Shown here piece after piece: positions 11,601-22,926 of a stretch of 64,000 bases of DNA. This DNA is from Agrocybe praecox (taxonomy: Eukaryota > Basidiomycota > Agaricomycetes > Agaricales > Agrocybaceae). The stretch lies in NCBI GenBank assembly GCA_964017145.1, contig OZ024848.1, positions 818,501 through 882,500 of the forward strand, in the 5' to 3' direction. The notes under the pieces were generated by a model. The model saw nothing but the letters and a program-made list of their open reading frames with translations, searched no databases and was not told the DNA's origin. The number at the start of each line of letters is the position of its first letter. Position 1 is the first letter of the stretch. Both the position numbers and the translations under genes were made by a program.

Positions 11601-12453
11601 AATATTGTACAGCAGCTTGATGAATTCCGTTGACATGCAGAATTAACATGCTGTCGTGACATGGAAGGGGGTTATCGCAGTATGAGCTGGAATGGTTGAG
11701 TTGTATTTTCAGGCCCAGCGCCTTTAAAGTAACACGACTAAAACTTCCCCCATCCCACTTCTACGTGATTTTTAAGCCTAAATATCGAAATCAAAATGAT
11801 AAGATTTTTTTAAATCGTACCTGAATATGATGGAAGGGCTGATTACGGTGTCGTTTTATACAGCAGCTTCCACAGACGAGATCGGGAGTTAAACATTCTT
11901 CACAGCGAAATTGAGGTATCCCAGGAGTTTCGACCGAACGTGCGACACAGTCCGAGCACTGTGTGATGTGCACGAAATCACCGCGCCCCTCCCACCGTAA
12001 CATCTCATCTAGATAAGACTGTCGGTGATGCTCTATCCAAGCTACATGAGGACGCTTTTGTGAATTAGAAGTGATTTGAGTAAAATCACCACGAAGACAA
12101 TACAAACATACCGCGACAAAGGTTTTAGGTTTCTTCGCCTTGGACTGGGCAGCAACGGGCACAGCATCGTCGCGCATAATTGGTGCCTCGACTTCTTCAT
12201 CGTATCGGAGACTATCTTCGTCCAAAGCGAACTCAAAGTTGTCCACAGAAGCCCATGCAGTAACGTTCTTCCAAGAACCGAGGAGGTGTTGAGGTGAACG
12301 GACTGCCTGAGCAGTTTGTATGTTGTTGCCAAGTCGCCGGAGGCGTCCTTCACGCATATTGACAAGCGAGTAGTCGTCTTCAAGAGGTATAGGATCGTGG
12401 TAAGCCCCACCCCCATTCGTACGCTTTCTTTTTCTTGGGCCAGGCCTTGACAT
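8661..12453 (-). pseudogene. KDZ transposase of E1 (one frameshift)
   Basis: DDE-type transposase of the Kyakuja-Dileera-Zisupton superfamily. Seven exons by GT-AG sites: 12453-12112, 12054-11821, 11760-11201, 11146-10984, 10930-10782, 10721-9942, 9884-8661; introns 53-61 bp. A CxC2-type cysteine cluster lies near residues 155-192 (CSDC...CEECLTPDLVCGSCC). The catalytic-core candidates are Asp in CMDANFRLKN (about 389), Asp in ISYDVACQW (about 505) and Glu in CECLERVWG (about 575). Then comes the family signature GSRQDVLDNHFGWWNW and a C-terminal coiled region with TRRTLSWIW and an acidic tail. In the last exon one G is missing at about 9776: E2 reads GCATGGGAAG, here GCATGGAGC. The frame therefore breaks about 140 residues after the core unless this is a sequencing error. 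Otherwise full length. Confidence 0.88.
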
Positions 12454-12999
12454 ACTTGGAACTAGATATCATTAACTTTTTCAGCAGAAAGGACAGTTCA
12501 TTCCGTCACCGATTTCTCACTAGTGTACGTAGTGTGCACTGTATGCATCTAATTATCTTATATTACACAATATTTTAAGGTATTCGCAACAAGCATGACT
12601 GCAGCCTGAGGTAAGGATTCAAGTTATAATCTCTACCGTATACTTTCTTTAGTGTACGCCATATGTATTTTATCATCACTCATAGTAGTATATAACAAAT
12701 CTTTTCAACCCTCACCGGCATGTCTTTTCAAAACAAGCATGACTGCAGCCTGAGATAAGGATTCAACCTATAATCTCTACCGTATACTTTCTTTAGTGTA
12801 CGCCATATGTATTTTATCATTACTAAGAGTAGTATATAACAAATCCCTTCAACCCTCACCGGCATGTCTTAATATCGCAAGACTTATTAGCGGCACGATA
12901 AAGGTAGTATCAGAACTCTCACCGCCGTCGCAGAAATAGCATTCTCTCGCTGAGATTGATTACTACATATCAATGACTTGGAATGACTGGGCGCTTATC
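12454..12999. other. non-coding spacer in E1
   Basis: Upstream region of the transposase. It contains the tandem duplication annotated separately and no supported gene. Confidence 0.6.
12588..12870. repeat. tandem duplication, 144 bp unit x2
   Basis: Two direct copies starting at AACAAGCATGACTGCAGCC (12588 and 12732), about 93% identical and ending near CACCGGCATGTCTT. They lie about 130 bp upstream of the transposase start, so could duplicate promoter elements; function unknown. Confidence 0.85.
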
Positions 13000-15900
13000 C
13001 ACTTCAGTGGCCCCCTTGAAGGTACCTTCTAGGCTACAAAAATATGATCTTTTTTGCAGCCTAGAGGGGGTCAAGAAAAAAAACAAAAACTGTGAAAAAA
13101 AAAGAAAACTTTGTAAAAGATTTTCTGTGACTTCAAAAGTTTTTGTCACTCCATAAAAATTTTAAAATCCCAGCAGGTTCCAGGGGTCCTTTTAACAAAT
13201 TTTAAATATAAAAACAGCTATTTTTAGATCATTTTCCCAAGGTCGGGGCATATTGTTTTGCTGTTCCAGGGTTCATTTATGGTCCGTTTGAGCTTATTTT
13301 TTGCCCGATACTAGGGTCATATATGTAATATCTCAAGAGAGATTAAACAGATGAATTAGAGAATTTATATCAAGGCTTATGGCTGGCCTGAAACCTCTTG
13401 GTTACAACTTGCTTATAGATTGGAATATATGTTTCAGTGCTTATAGATAGCTTGGGACTTGTAAATAAGCTATAGTGTGCAGATTGGGTCTCATGTCTGG
13501 GTTAGGACTTGGAAATAAGCTCAAGGAGCTAGATTAAGACGTCTCTATTGAGTGTGGATATTAGAGCTTACAACTTGGTTGTGAATAGATCTGAAGGCCT
13601 GGATTGGGATGTGTCAACACATGTTCTTGTGTCCAGTTATATTATTATTACATTGTGACCGTATTTTTTCTGCTCTTATGTTTGTTGGGCATCATTCTCC
13701 ACATACCTAAGTTGACTTGTGACAGGATGTTTTGAGTATAAATGTTGTGGCTTATGTCTTGGTTGTGAGTACATCTGAAGGTGTTGAATGTAAATGTTAG
13801 AGCTTATAATTTGGTTGTTCAGACTGCTATCGTGTACCAGAATACAAGTTGGTCCTTTTGAACTTTGAATTTTAAAAAATAAAAATGATTTGGTTGTGAA
13901 TAAGTACATAGGCCTAGGTAGAGACTTGCTAATAATTTAGACTGTGTATGTTTGGATTCAAATCTCTAGGTTGAGCTGTGCAAATAGAGGAAAAGGCCAA
14001 GCTTTGCAATTTGAAAATAAGTCAGAAGAGGTAAGTCATTATAGCTGAGTTAACAAGTTTGAATGGCCGTGTGTCACATAATATTGTTGAGTTTGTACTG
14101 TTTTTAAAAAAAAAATTATTTAAAATTATTTAAAATTATTTAAAATTTTAAATGTTTTGTTTTATTATTATTATTTTTTGTTTTTTATTTTTTTTGTTTT
14201 TATTTTTTGTTTTTGTTTTTATTTTATTTTTTCAATTCTTACAATTATTGCGCTTGCCAAAAATAATGACACTCCAAAAAAAAAAAATTTGTTTAGAGTC
14301 CATCACGCCTTTGTCACGCTCATGCTCACATCCACTTTCAATCACAACACACTGAATCTCTCTTCCACCTATCCGCACCTTTTTCGTAGCTCGTCTTGTT
14401 CTCGAATCAAGTCACATCCTTCGTTAATCCCAAAATCTGTTTGTCGCTCAGACTTGACCGTAAACATTTTTCTATTCTAGTCTGATTTCAGATGCCACTG
14501 TTGTCAGGAACAATTTAAGTTTAAATTTGTGCATATATGCGCATGTTTTCTTCTTATCCCTCTGTAGTGATGAAAACACTATCCGGCTGTTCAAGAATGC
14601 TGCCGTCTGATTGTTTCTTAAAAGTTTATTGATTTATCATTCACCCAGACTTTTGAGTCACAGATTACGTGAAATTTGAAGCAGAAACAGACTATAACCT
14701 TTGAGCGCTAACCGCTAAGCGCCGAGCACACATGTATAAAGATATAAATGTATTGCGTGAACCCGGGAAAAAGTTGCCTAACCCTAATACACGAGGCTCG
14801 AGCGCCGTGCTGTTTAAAACTAGCATCAAATCCCAACACTTGTGAAGACTTGTTGCGTGTAGAACAGTCAATAGTCAGCATGTAAATGAGCCTTGATTTT
14901 TTTCCCCTGCTGTTTGTTGGCTCAAGGACAAAAATAAAATCGCAGTTCAATTGGCAGAATATCAAGTTGTCCTATCTAATCGCTTGTTACAGCTACCAGA
15001 GGAAATTCCGGAAGTCAGCTTGCCACTAGCTTCTTGTTAGTGTGGTACATCTGTACCGCATTTTTTATCTCCTATAATTCATAGTTTATTGAACAGAAGA
15101 ATTAGTTTGACATATACATCTGGGAAAAAAAAAGAAAACATGGCCGGGAATCGATCCATGGGCCTCTTGCATAACTGTGACACAATGTGACTCTGCATTG
15201 CCGAAACAAATTACTTTTTTTTTCAAATCCCCATTATATATGAAAAGCGCAATAAATTTAAAAATAAAAGTCTTCCATGATAGGATGAAAATAAAACAGA
15301 ACATGACATATCTATTTTTAGATTTTAAAATATTTTTTAGTGTGATCTATTTTTGACTCGGATCTATTTTTAGAACACTTTCCATATTTGGATAGACCAC
15401 ACTCAAAATGGTATAGTACACATTTTTTCATAATTTTAGAATTTATTTTGGGCTTGCTATGAATATTTCAATCTTTTATTTTGATTTGTATCCGGCTTTC
15501 TGTGGACATTTTGCATTTTGTGGTTGATCTGTTGATGCTTATATAATAAAAAATATTTAGCATGATCTCTGAATTTTTCTCTACACAGCCATATTATTTT
15601 TGTATTTGTGGCTATGCTCTGTGCTATTTTATCTTATCTGAAGCGTGGCACTGCAATGCAATCTTTTCACACATGTGGCTATGTAGTTTATATCTTATGT
15701 TATGTAGCTGTGTTCACTATCTTATCTTATCTTATCACATCTTATCACATCTTATCACATCTGTGGCTATGACGACTTATCTTATCATATCTTATCATAT
15801 CTGTGGCTGTGGCATCTGTCTCACATGACTAATTCCCTAAAAAAGCGGTTTTTACTGCATATTGTCCAGTTTGCTATGTTCTGGACGCTTTTTTACCAAA

Positions 15901-16362
15901 AAAAAGGTGGATATGGTATTCTATACATTTATAGTGATTTATTGTATACTCAAAGATGCGAAAATGTAAGAGGAAGGGATGGATGCAGAACAGTGCATCT
16001 GGATAATGTACAAAAATAATCCGGTCTATTTATAAATAGATCCAAAAAGCGCACCAAATGTCTATTTCACTCTATTATGGGTGCTTTTTCATCAAATAAA
16101 ATGCTGATACAGTATGCTATACATATATTATTATTTATCCACTGCATAAATATGCCCAAAATGAATAGGATTGCAGTGCATTTGCATAATGTGCAAAAAT
16201 AATGACTGCTATTTATAAATGCTCTCAAAAAGCGCACATTTGCTGTCATTTTACCCTTTCAAAAAATACAGAACTATTCTTGAACTATTGAAAAACATTA
16301 TATGTATGTTATATAGCATAGACATGAGCTATAACACCTCACAACATTCTGAAAAAGCGAAC
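13000..16362 (+). repeat. composite repeat R, copy 1 (inserted in E1)
   Basis: AT-rich repeat starting CACTTCAGTGGCCCCCTTGA and ending AAAAAGCGAACAT. It is colinear with 52058-54318 and, for its last third, with 44080-45065. The start has a hairpin (TAGGCTACAA ... TTGCAGCCTA). The interior has diffuse repeats of GGACTTG(T/G)AAATAAGCT type, then a 250 bp module, GATAAGATAAG-like tracts near 15720-15810, then roughly 190 bp units each containing AAAAAGCG (15838, 16034, 16228, 16352). 14290-15090 has no counterpart in the 52 kb copy. R truncates the 3' end of the neighbouring RNase H1-N gene. No coding region recognised. Confidence 0.75.
13818..13887 (+). mobile_element. 70 bp 5'-truncated LINE 3' end
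   Basis: Absent from the corresponding place in R at about 52850. It resembles the last bases of LINE-A (CGCACCGGAATACAAGTGGG and the following tail) and ends AAAAAATAAAAATGA. It is flanked by an exact 9 bp duplication ATTTGGTTG (13809-13817 and 13888-13896). This is the signature of target-primed reverse transcription that stopped almost at once. Confidence 0.75.
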
Positions 16363-17135
16363 ATATATGGTTTTCGGATCCAGCAGGACCCGGAGGAACT
16401 ACAGGTGCTACCGATGGAATCGCACAAGGTAAGGCATTTGCAGGGTTTGCCGATTGAGCTGTCACTGGTTGGGGTACTGATGCTGGTTGAGGTAATAAGG
16501 GAAAATGTGTTGTAACAATTGTGACGTTTCCTGAATTAAAGTGATGTGTGTAATACGCCAGCGCTTCAGCCCAAGTGAAGAAGCAAGCGTACGTGAGCTG
16601 CCTAAAATGGGCCAATGGGAGGTGCGCAATAGACCTAGTAGGGATAGCAGATGAGTCAGGAATGTGAAACGAAGGAAGCTGGCCCATGCTTCAAAGATCC
16701 CGACCTCTTGGCCAGAGGTGACGACATAGTAGCTTGGTCTGAAAGTGGCTTGGGAAGTTGGTACGAGATCTGCAGGGTTGGGTGCTTGGATCGCTGAATG
16801 ATCAACGCGGTAAGTCTCGCGTAGAACAGCAAGGTTGCCGTCTAATGGTATAGGTAAGTTAAGATCGAGATCGGTAGCCAAAAGAAAAGAAAAGAAAAGA
16901 CATACGAGAGACAGTCAGGTTTGGGGGTACTACAGGTGCTACCAATCAGATAGTGTGAGCAAAATAAAATAAAATAAAGACAAGTAATACCTTGCTGGGC
17001 ATTATTTCCTGCTCCACTGTTGTTGAGCGGACCAACGGCGGACGGTGCCTCGTTTGCGGATGTGGAAGGGGTATTTGCATCGGCAGGCAATATAGTGGAG
17101 AGGTTTTGAGAGTTGGTTTGATTTGGGAGCTGCAT
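16363..17135 (-). pseudogene. RNase H1 N-terminal (viroplasmin-like) domain gene of E1, 3' truncated
   Basis: Multi-exon gene. From ATG at 17135 a Ser/Asn/Pro-rich start (MQLPNQTNSQNL) runs to about 16994, then introns; the exon near 16740-16830 encodes SYYVVTSGQEVGIFEAW. A further exon ends with FFTWAEALAYYTHHFNSGNV. Together these form the small YYVV-G-VGIF-W / F-EA--Y fold of the RNase H1 N-terminal (caulimovirus viroplasmin-like) domain, which binds RNA:DNA hybrid or dsRNA in RNase H1. No RNase H catalytic domain is attached. The 3' end passes into repeat R at 16362, so the original C-terminus is lost. E2 has the homologue at 35911-36970. Confidence 0.65.
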
Positions 17136-17538
17136 GGTAACTTGGTTGATGATTTTGTCTGCACGGATGGGCGGTATTTATATCAGTTCGGTTATGTAGG
17201 ACGGAAAAAAACCCACGAATGGGTACCCTTTTACTTACCTTTTGAGGGATAGAATGAACGGAAAGCTCCTTGGAAGAACCCTGCATAAACGAGGCATGGA
17301 GTAATTAGTCGATGTTGTGAGGTAGATGTTATGGCCATTTTTTCGGCGTCGCATTGAAATGGGTCGATTTTGCGCGTAAGGGTAGCAGATTGACGGAGAT
17401 AAATTGCTGACGCGCTTCCTTTAGGATTCGGTGGTGTCTCTCTTGTCGATATCAGTCTTACAAAGGCAAAATTTCATGTAAGTAATCATCGCTTTTGAGC
17501 AGACAAACCCAAATATTTACTTACCTGTTAACCACAGT

Positions 17539-20211
17539 ATGGTCAATCCTGGATCATTCAAAGGCACTCGAAAGGGGTTTCTGCTTGCCGAGAAAGAAAC
17601 ATACGCAGCAGGAGTCCTTGGTGGTTACGCAGCAGATGCCCTAGCCACTATTCAACGCCGATACTTCAAACGCTACCCAATCGAATTGGACCACGATAAA
17701 GAGCCGTCACTGGAACATTTAGACGCTGTAGACGACGACTCCCCTGATAATGAACTCGAGCCCCTCGACGCAGAGACAATGAACCCAGACGAATACGAAA
17801 AGGAGGTCCTACGACGTATGGATCGAAAGAGACTTGTCGAATTTAGGAAAGCTGTATGTTTTGTGACCATGTGACTGATAAGGTCCATTATGACGTTCTA
17901 ACTTCTAATTATGTTCCTCTCGTTCCTCTCGTAGCAAATAAAACGTTGGATGGCTTACCAGTTTATGAAGGACCACGACCTCGATCCGAAGGAATCTGGT
18001 GCTGATAACCCGTATCGAACCTTGATATCCAAGCTGATTGGGCAGCCATCTGCTCGCCCACGTCGCAAAGCTCCCATCAATCTTTGGCGCATCACCCATC
18101 GACACGAAATCGAGCAAGAACTGCAGAGGCAGGTCACCGCCGAACAATTACCTCGCCGTGCATTTGCCGTTCGTCGCGAAAAGATTGCAAGGGATATGTT
18201 TAAGAACCTTCCACACATCGAACGGGAAGGTTGGGATATACAAGCCGGAGAAGACCATGCCGTTTCATTTGCGAAGTGGGAAAAAGAAATGAAGGCCCCA
18301 ATTTCCGCTCTGCCCGAGGATCGACAAAAGTACGTTTACCTCTGCTTCGCGTGTATTCTTATTTTTAATATTTTTACCTCTCGAAGATGCATTCAAGGAC
18401 TCGTGCACTTCACACAACCCATTCTCGACCTTCTATGCGAGGCGACGGGATGGCACGCTACTCTTATCACAGGGGGTCCTGAACCTGCAGATGGAGGTCG
18501 TCTCAACGTTGTTAGGTATGTTATAATCTTGTATATATCATTATTCATACTCGTAAACTGATATAAATATTCTACAGTGTTCATTCTGGCACAACCACCG
18601 GCAATATTAAGATGAACTTTGGAAGGGCGGAGCGTGTTCAGTACAAGAGGATCATTGCACCAATATATGGGCAGTATCTAAGAAAGTGCTTCTGTGCGTC
18701 CTTTTTTTTTTTTGGTTATAATACAATGACTTATTGGCTTTTCATGTGTTTTAGCTCCTTCTGACTGCCAGGCGCGTGCTTTAGATATCAACGGTGGGTT
18801 TCCAACCTTGGATGCCGATGACTTGGAGGAAGCTGGCGCAACAATTGATGTTATTGAGCAGCCAGCTCCAATGTCGCCTATCTCTCACGTACTCAACACC
18901 ATTTCAAACCCTATGACCCAACCGAGTTCAATGGAACGTACAATTCCAATGGTGCATGGCCTGCCTGTTCGTCCAACGGTTCACCAATCACCATCTCCTG
19001 TATCGTCAGCATCATTCCGTGAAGCATCACCAGTGGGTCAGTCAACCTCGACCACTCGACCAGATGTGTGCTTACCTGCTCCTTCTCGAGCACCCACCCC
19101 GGCTCCTTCTCCTGCACCCTCGCCTGTTCCTTCTCGAGAACTGACCCCGGCTCCTCCTCCTTCTGTTCCTTCTCGCGTACCCACATCGGCTCCTTCTCCA
19201 GCACCATCGCCTGCTCCTTCTCCAGCACCGATCCCGGCTCCTTCTCCCGTTTCTTCTCACATACCCATATCGGCTCCTCTTCCTCTTGTTCCTTCTCGCG
19301 TGCCCACACCGGCCCCTCCTTCTCTTGTTCCTTCTCGCGTGCCCACACCGGCTCCTTCTCCTTCTCCCTCTCCTGCTCCTTTTCGCGCACCCACACCGGC
19401 TCCTTCTCCTTCTCCCTCTCCTGTTCCTTCTCGCGTACCCACACCGACTCCTTCTGCACCCCCACCCACACCCTCTCAACCTGTGTCGCATCCGTCGCAA
19501 GCCGACGCTGTTTGTACACAGACACGCAACGAGTCAGACGATGATGCCAAGTGCCAGCATGGCAAGAAAAGGAGAAATGCAGCGGATAAAGACGATCCAT
19601 CCTTACCTCCCCAGAAACGTCAGTGAACGAGTACGAATACCAGGAATATCTCCGGTGCTTCATCAACCTCTTCGACATCAACATTGGTCGACAATTGTGC
19701 TGGACCATTGGAGCCACATAACAAAGCCGGTGTATGGTTCAAGAACGCTCTGAAAATGATGCAAGCACCAGAAGGCCTAGGACCTCGATGGCGTCGCCTA
19801 CTGGAAGTATGGATGGTGTTTGAACATCACAACCGCTACTCCGGGACCTCGAAATTGAAGCCAACTCATCGCCCTACTTGTATAGGGGATTGGATTCAGC
19901 GTGCACGATCGCCTACATGGCGTCCTCCTGCCAAAGTTATCGCATCATCCGCATACATGGACCGATTGATGAAATGGTGGGCAGTCTTGCAACCCGAATG
20001 GAGGCTCGACGACAGTGGCTCTATTTTATTCGGCTTGATGGATGGTGATTGGGAATGTCTTCGCAGACCTGGAGTCAACGGTCTTTTCAGCGTTGTTGCC
20101 GGGCTTTTCTATGGTGGAATTGGTGCCAAAATGATGACTGTTGCCCAGACACAGTGGTCTTTGATGGTGGAGGATTTCATTGGGGTATGCTCTTATCTTT
20201 CCAAGGCTTAA
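17539..20211 (+). pseudogene. KDZ-associated conserved gene C of E1 (HMG-like; in-frame stop)
   Basis: Exons 17539-17853, 17935-18329, 18387-18515, 18578-18693, 18755-20211. An N-terminal conserved block (AAGVLGGYAADAL, RRYFKRYP) precedes a basic/aromatic stretch spaced like an HMG box (RPRRKAPINLWR ... MFKNLPHIEREGW). Then a highly conserved block CIQGLVHFTQPILDLLCEATG with GGPEPADGG and VHSGTTTGNIKMNFGRAER, a long Pro/Ser/Thr linker, and a Trp-rich C-terminal domain (WMVFEHHNR, IGDWIQRAR, KWWAVLQPEW, GVNGLFSVVAGLFYGG). Homologues sit in E2 and E3. An in-frame TGA at 19624-19626 (QKRQ-stop-TSTN) splits it; the frame continues cleanly afterwards, so a CGA-to-TGA change is likely. Function unknown; HMG similarity is my inference. 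Confidence 0.7.
19068..19480 (+). repeat. Pro/Ser/Ala-coding minisatellite in gene C
   Basis: Imperfect repeats of CCTTCTCGCGTACCCACACC and CCTTCTCCTGCACCC encode runs such as PSRVPTPAPSPSPSP. The region evolves by unit gain and loss, and also produces long but meaningless antisense ORFs. Confidence 0.8.
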
Positions 20212-20984
20212 TTCCTATTGCTTCCTTAATCTCTTGTTACTTGTATTTATTCTATATTTTGACCGCCGTCATTAACTATTTTACGCACTCTCCTAATTAT
20301 GATATGTTTTGGGCATTCGTCATAAACTGTACACCTAGAATGTGTGGCTAATTATAGTTGGATTATTAAATGGCCAAATTTGGACGGTCTGGACCAATTC
20401 CATCAAGTACCAGAAATGCCGAAAACCGGCAGATTGATGGCTAATTCGGAGTAAAACGACATCATTTTATGATGTCATTGATATTGCACAAAAATGGGAT
20501 TGAACTTAAAAATAGGTGTAGCCACGCGTTTTGCACGAAATCGGTTTATAATTAGAACATCATCCACTTTCATCCTTTGCCATCCATCCATTCCCGCCCT
20601 TGCAACGGTGCGCAAACACCTAATATAAATACTAGTATTTTTTAAGAGCCCAACGCCGCTTTCCGCTGCCCGAACGCTGCCCGCAACGTTGAGCAACACA
20701 TATTTTATGTGTGCTGACTGCTTCTGGTAACCTGTGACACTGTGTGCACGTGTTTACCACTGCCTGCTGCCCAATTAAGCATCCTTGGCCATCCCCGAAA
20801 GCCGCTCTTGTCGAATATCCCATCATGTTTACCTTAAACAGGACAACTATTAATTAGACAGGATACGGGTATAGAGTGCAGTGAGAGCCAGAATACTCGC
20901 GCACGGGAATACACAGCTCAAACTGCATTCTTTTACCCGATCCACGGCATTCCTTTACCCAACCTTTTCTGTTTAAATCCTCCT
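20212..20984. other. spacer between gene C and TET/JBP gene, with a former KDZ end motif
   Basis: No gene. Near 20555-20600 it carries CATCATCCA ... CATCCTTTGCCATCCATCC, matching the right subterminal regions of E2 and E3. This looks like the former right end region of a KDZ element, now internal, with the dioxygenase gene beyond it. A TATA-like AT stretch (TAATATAAATACTAG) lies near 20620. Confidence 0.5.
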
Positions 20985-22574
20985 ATGGAAAACGTAGTGC
21001 CATTGGTCGTCAACCACCCCAAATTCAACCTTCAAACGTTGCTACAGGCATCCGTTACTCGCGAGCAGCATTCATTTGACGCACCTTTCAATCTTTCTTC
21101 CCTATCTTCCAATGCTGAAGACGACATCAACGCCAATAACAGCTTCTACGGATTTGAAGACTCACCTCTAACGACTCCTGACGTCATACCTCCTTTGGTC
21201 TTTATTCCCATACCCGCCGTTTCCATCGAGGCCAAACTGTTCAGTGCCACCCACATGGATGTTGATGAACCTGGGTCCCAACTACCGGAAGACGCACCTG
21301 CAGGAAACATTTCACCAGTGGTCGGTGGTCCTAACTCGAAAAACAAAAAACGCCAGAAGAAACAGTCCCACAAAAATCGACAAAAGAAACGCGAGGCTGC
21401 AAGATGCTCGCTCGAAACTGCCAACACGGTGAAAACAGCCAATGCCCGGCGACATCTCAGAAACGCGAGCATAATCACGACAAATTTCAACCCGTCCATG
21501 GCCAAAGTTGTTTCAACCGCTTTCATCGCTACAGATAACGACACACACACAACCAAAGAGTATAGCTTAGAGGACGTAGTTGGGGAAAAATCAAAACTTG
21601 GGTTCCGGTTGCAAAAGTGGGATGGAAAGTACGTACATCATTATGTTTTCATCCATTACCGTTTGTTGAATTAAATCCAGAACAGTTATGCCACTCATCG
21701 ACACGCATGGCTCGATTTTCGGTGTCTGTGCAGGCCAACCTAACGACCCGAGCTGGGAATCGCTCCATAAGCTGGCTGCGACGGCACTTGAAGAACGACG
21801 TGGACGATGTAAAACGCCCAAGAAAGAGCGATTAAATAAACGACGCGGAAACTTCGTTCATATCCGGTGCGGTGTATCTCATGGAGGGGGGCAGACAATG
21901 CCCAAAAATCTCTGTAACTGCGCAAGTAATAAGAAAGTCGTAGACAAACTGAATCAGATGGAGGCCTTCAAGCGTCTGGCGGGATTCGCTTCCAGTAAGT
22001 TACATGCATGTTATTCTTCTATACATACTTACTATCAGAACCAGATGTAATGGCTACATGGGCCCCAGATCTGCATGATCACTACTCAAGACATCTAGGC
22101 AGACTTTTTGAGCACGACCCCAACTTGGAGCGCAACTTCAGCACCAGTATTTTTCCTTCCACCACCTATAACATGGGTCTGCAGACCGTATGCTGTAGGC
22201 ACCTCGACTTCAACAATCTCGCCTTTGGGTGGTGTTCCATTACGGCCCTTGGTAGCTACAACCCCACGAAAGGAGGCCACTTAATTCTGTGGGATTGTCG
22301 ATTGGTGATCGAATTCCCCCCTGGCTCTACCATTCTCATTCCCTCGGCCATAGTCGCACACTCAAACACTAAAATTTCTTCAGGGGAATATCGTTACTCA
22401 TTTACCCAATACGCTGCAGGCGGTCTCTTTCGTTGGGTTGAAACACGATTCATGAAAGCTGAAATATATCAAGCAACGCTGGATTCTTGGGGGAAGGTTC
22501 TCAACGAACTTAAGAACAAGACACGCTGGAGATTCGGCCTTTCTCTCTTCAAGAAATACGAGGAACACGAGTAG
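20985..22574 (+). CDS. TET/JBP-family 2-oxoglutarate/Fe(II) dioxygenase
   Basis: Family members oxidise 5-methylcytosine or thymine in DNA in the nucleus. Exons 20985-21628, 21681-21994, 22039-22574 give 497 residues with no internal stop. The N-terminal 215 residues are low-complexity with a Lys/Arg-rich tract (KNKKRQKKQSHKNRQKKR) that could be nuclear-targeting or DNA-binding. The catalytic double-stranded beta helix is in exons 2-3: HLD in CCRHLDFNNL (iron His and Asp), GWCSITALG, GGHLILWDC, EFPPGSTILIPSA, distal iron His in VAHSNT, the 2-oxoglutarate Arg in GEYRYSFTQY, then GGLFRWVE. All expected metal and cosubstrate ligands are present. A Cys/His-containing stretch (HIRCGVSHGGG, NLCNC) precedes the core. 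It lies inside E1, just before the right TIR, on the strand opposite the transposase. Family placement is confident; substrate is inferred from the family. Confidence 0.88.
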
Positions 22575-22847
22575 TTATTATATACGTTGCTGTGTTATGT
22601 GCTCCGCTTGTAACCTATATATATGTCCTCTTTGAAATTCGGCACAATTTTTTGATCCTCCCTGATATGTAAGCTTGTGAATAAAAAGACATTATCAGTC
22701 AGTTCGGCTCTGTTACTTCAAGTGAATGATAAAATTAGGGGTGCAACGTCTACTTTCATTAGTCATGATGGTCGAGTGTCATAACTTAAAATGTTCACGA
22801 GCGTCTAACGAAACTGAAGTAGTGTTAATTTGTGGTCGATACAGACC
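22575..22847. other. E1 right subterminal spacer
   Basis: AT-rich, no gene. Contains the likely 3' UTR of the dioxygenase (AATAAAAAGAC near 22680). It lacks the CATCC-rich subterminal motif seen in other KDZ ends. Confidence 0.5.
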
Positions 22848-22926
22848 TGTTACGCATTTGTACGTATGTATCACCTGTTGTAGGAAGTTGCCTAAATATG
22901 ATATATATATCTAGCTGCTACAGGTG
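22848..22926 (-). repeat. E1 right terminal inverted repeat
   Basis: Reverse complement starts CACCTGTAGCAGCTAGATA and aligns with the left end at 7982. The duplication CAGCAAG follows at 22927-22933. Confidence 0.75.

Larger units (their letters stand above)
7982..22926. mobile_element. E1: KDZ-superfamily DNA transposon carrying a TET/JBP gene
   Basis: A 14,945 bp element. Left end CAGCCATGGCAGCTA; right end, inverted, CACCTGTAGCAGCTA; similarity continues for roughly 80 bp with gaps. Flanked by the 7 bp duplication CAGCAAG within LINE-B ORF1. Cargo in order: KDZ transposase (minus), inserted repeat R, RNase H1-N domain gene (minus), HMG-like conserved gene (plus), TET/JBP dioxygenase (plus). 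Known: fungal KDZ transposons and TET/JBP genes are reported to be genomically associated (Iyer, Aravind and colleagues). Here both boundaries and the duplication place the dioxygenase inside one element. Confidence 0.88.

Noticed and set aside
15125..15215. Possible tRNA gene on the minus strand (GGATCGATTCC, B-box-like)
   Set aside because: The T-arm and acceptor stems do not pair and no plausible A box/anticodon arm is in register; at best a tRNA-derived relic.
15720..15810. CRISPR-like regular repeats (CTTATCATAT tracts)
   Set aside because: Short tandem tracts without spacers in a eukaryotic repeat; not a CRISPR array.
18911..19717. 268-residue antisense ORF rich in KEQEREKE
   Set aside because: A by-product of the Pro/Ser-coding minisatellite of gene C read in reverse; no domain.
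20475..20830. Small ORFs between gene C and the dioxygenase
   Set aside because: No homology between KDZ copies at protein level; the conserved feature here is the non-coding subterminal motif.
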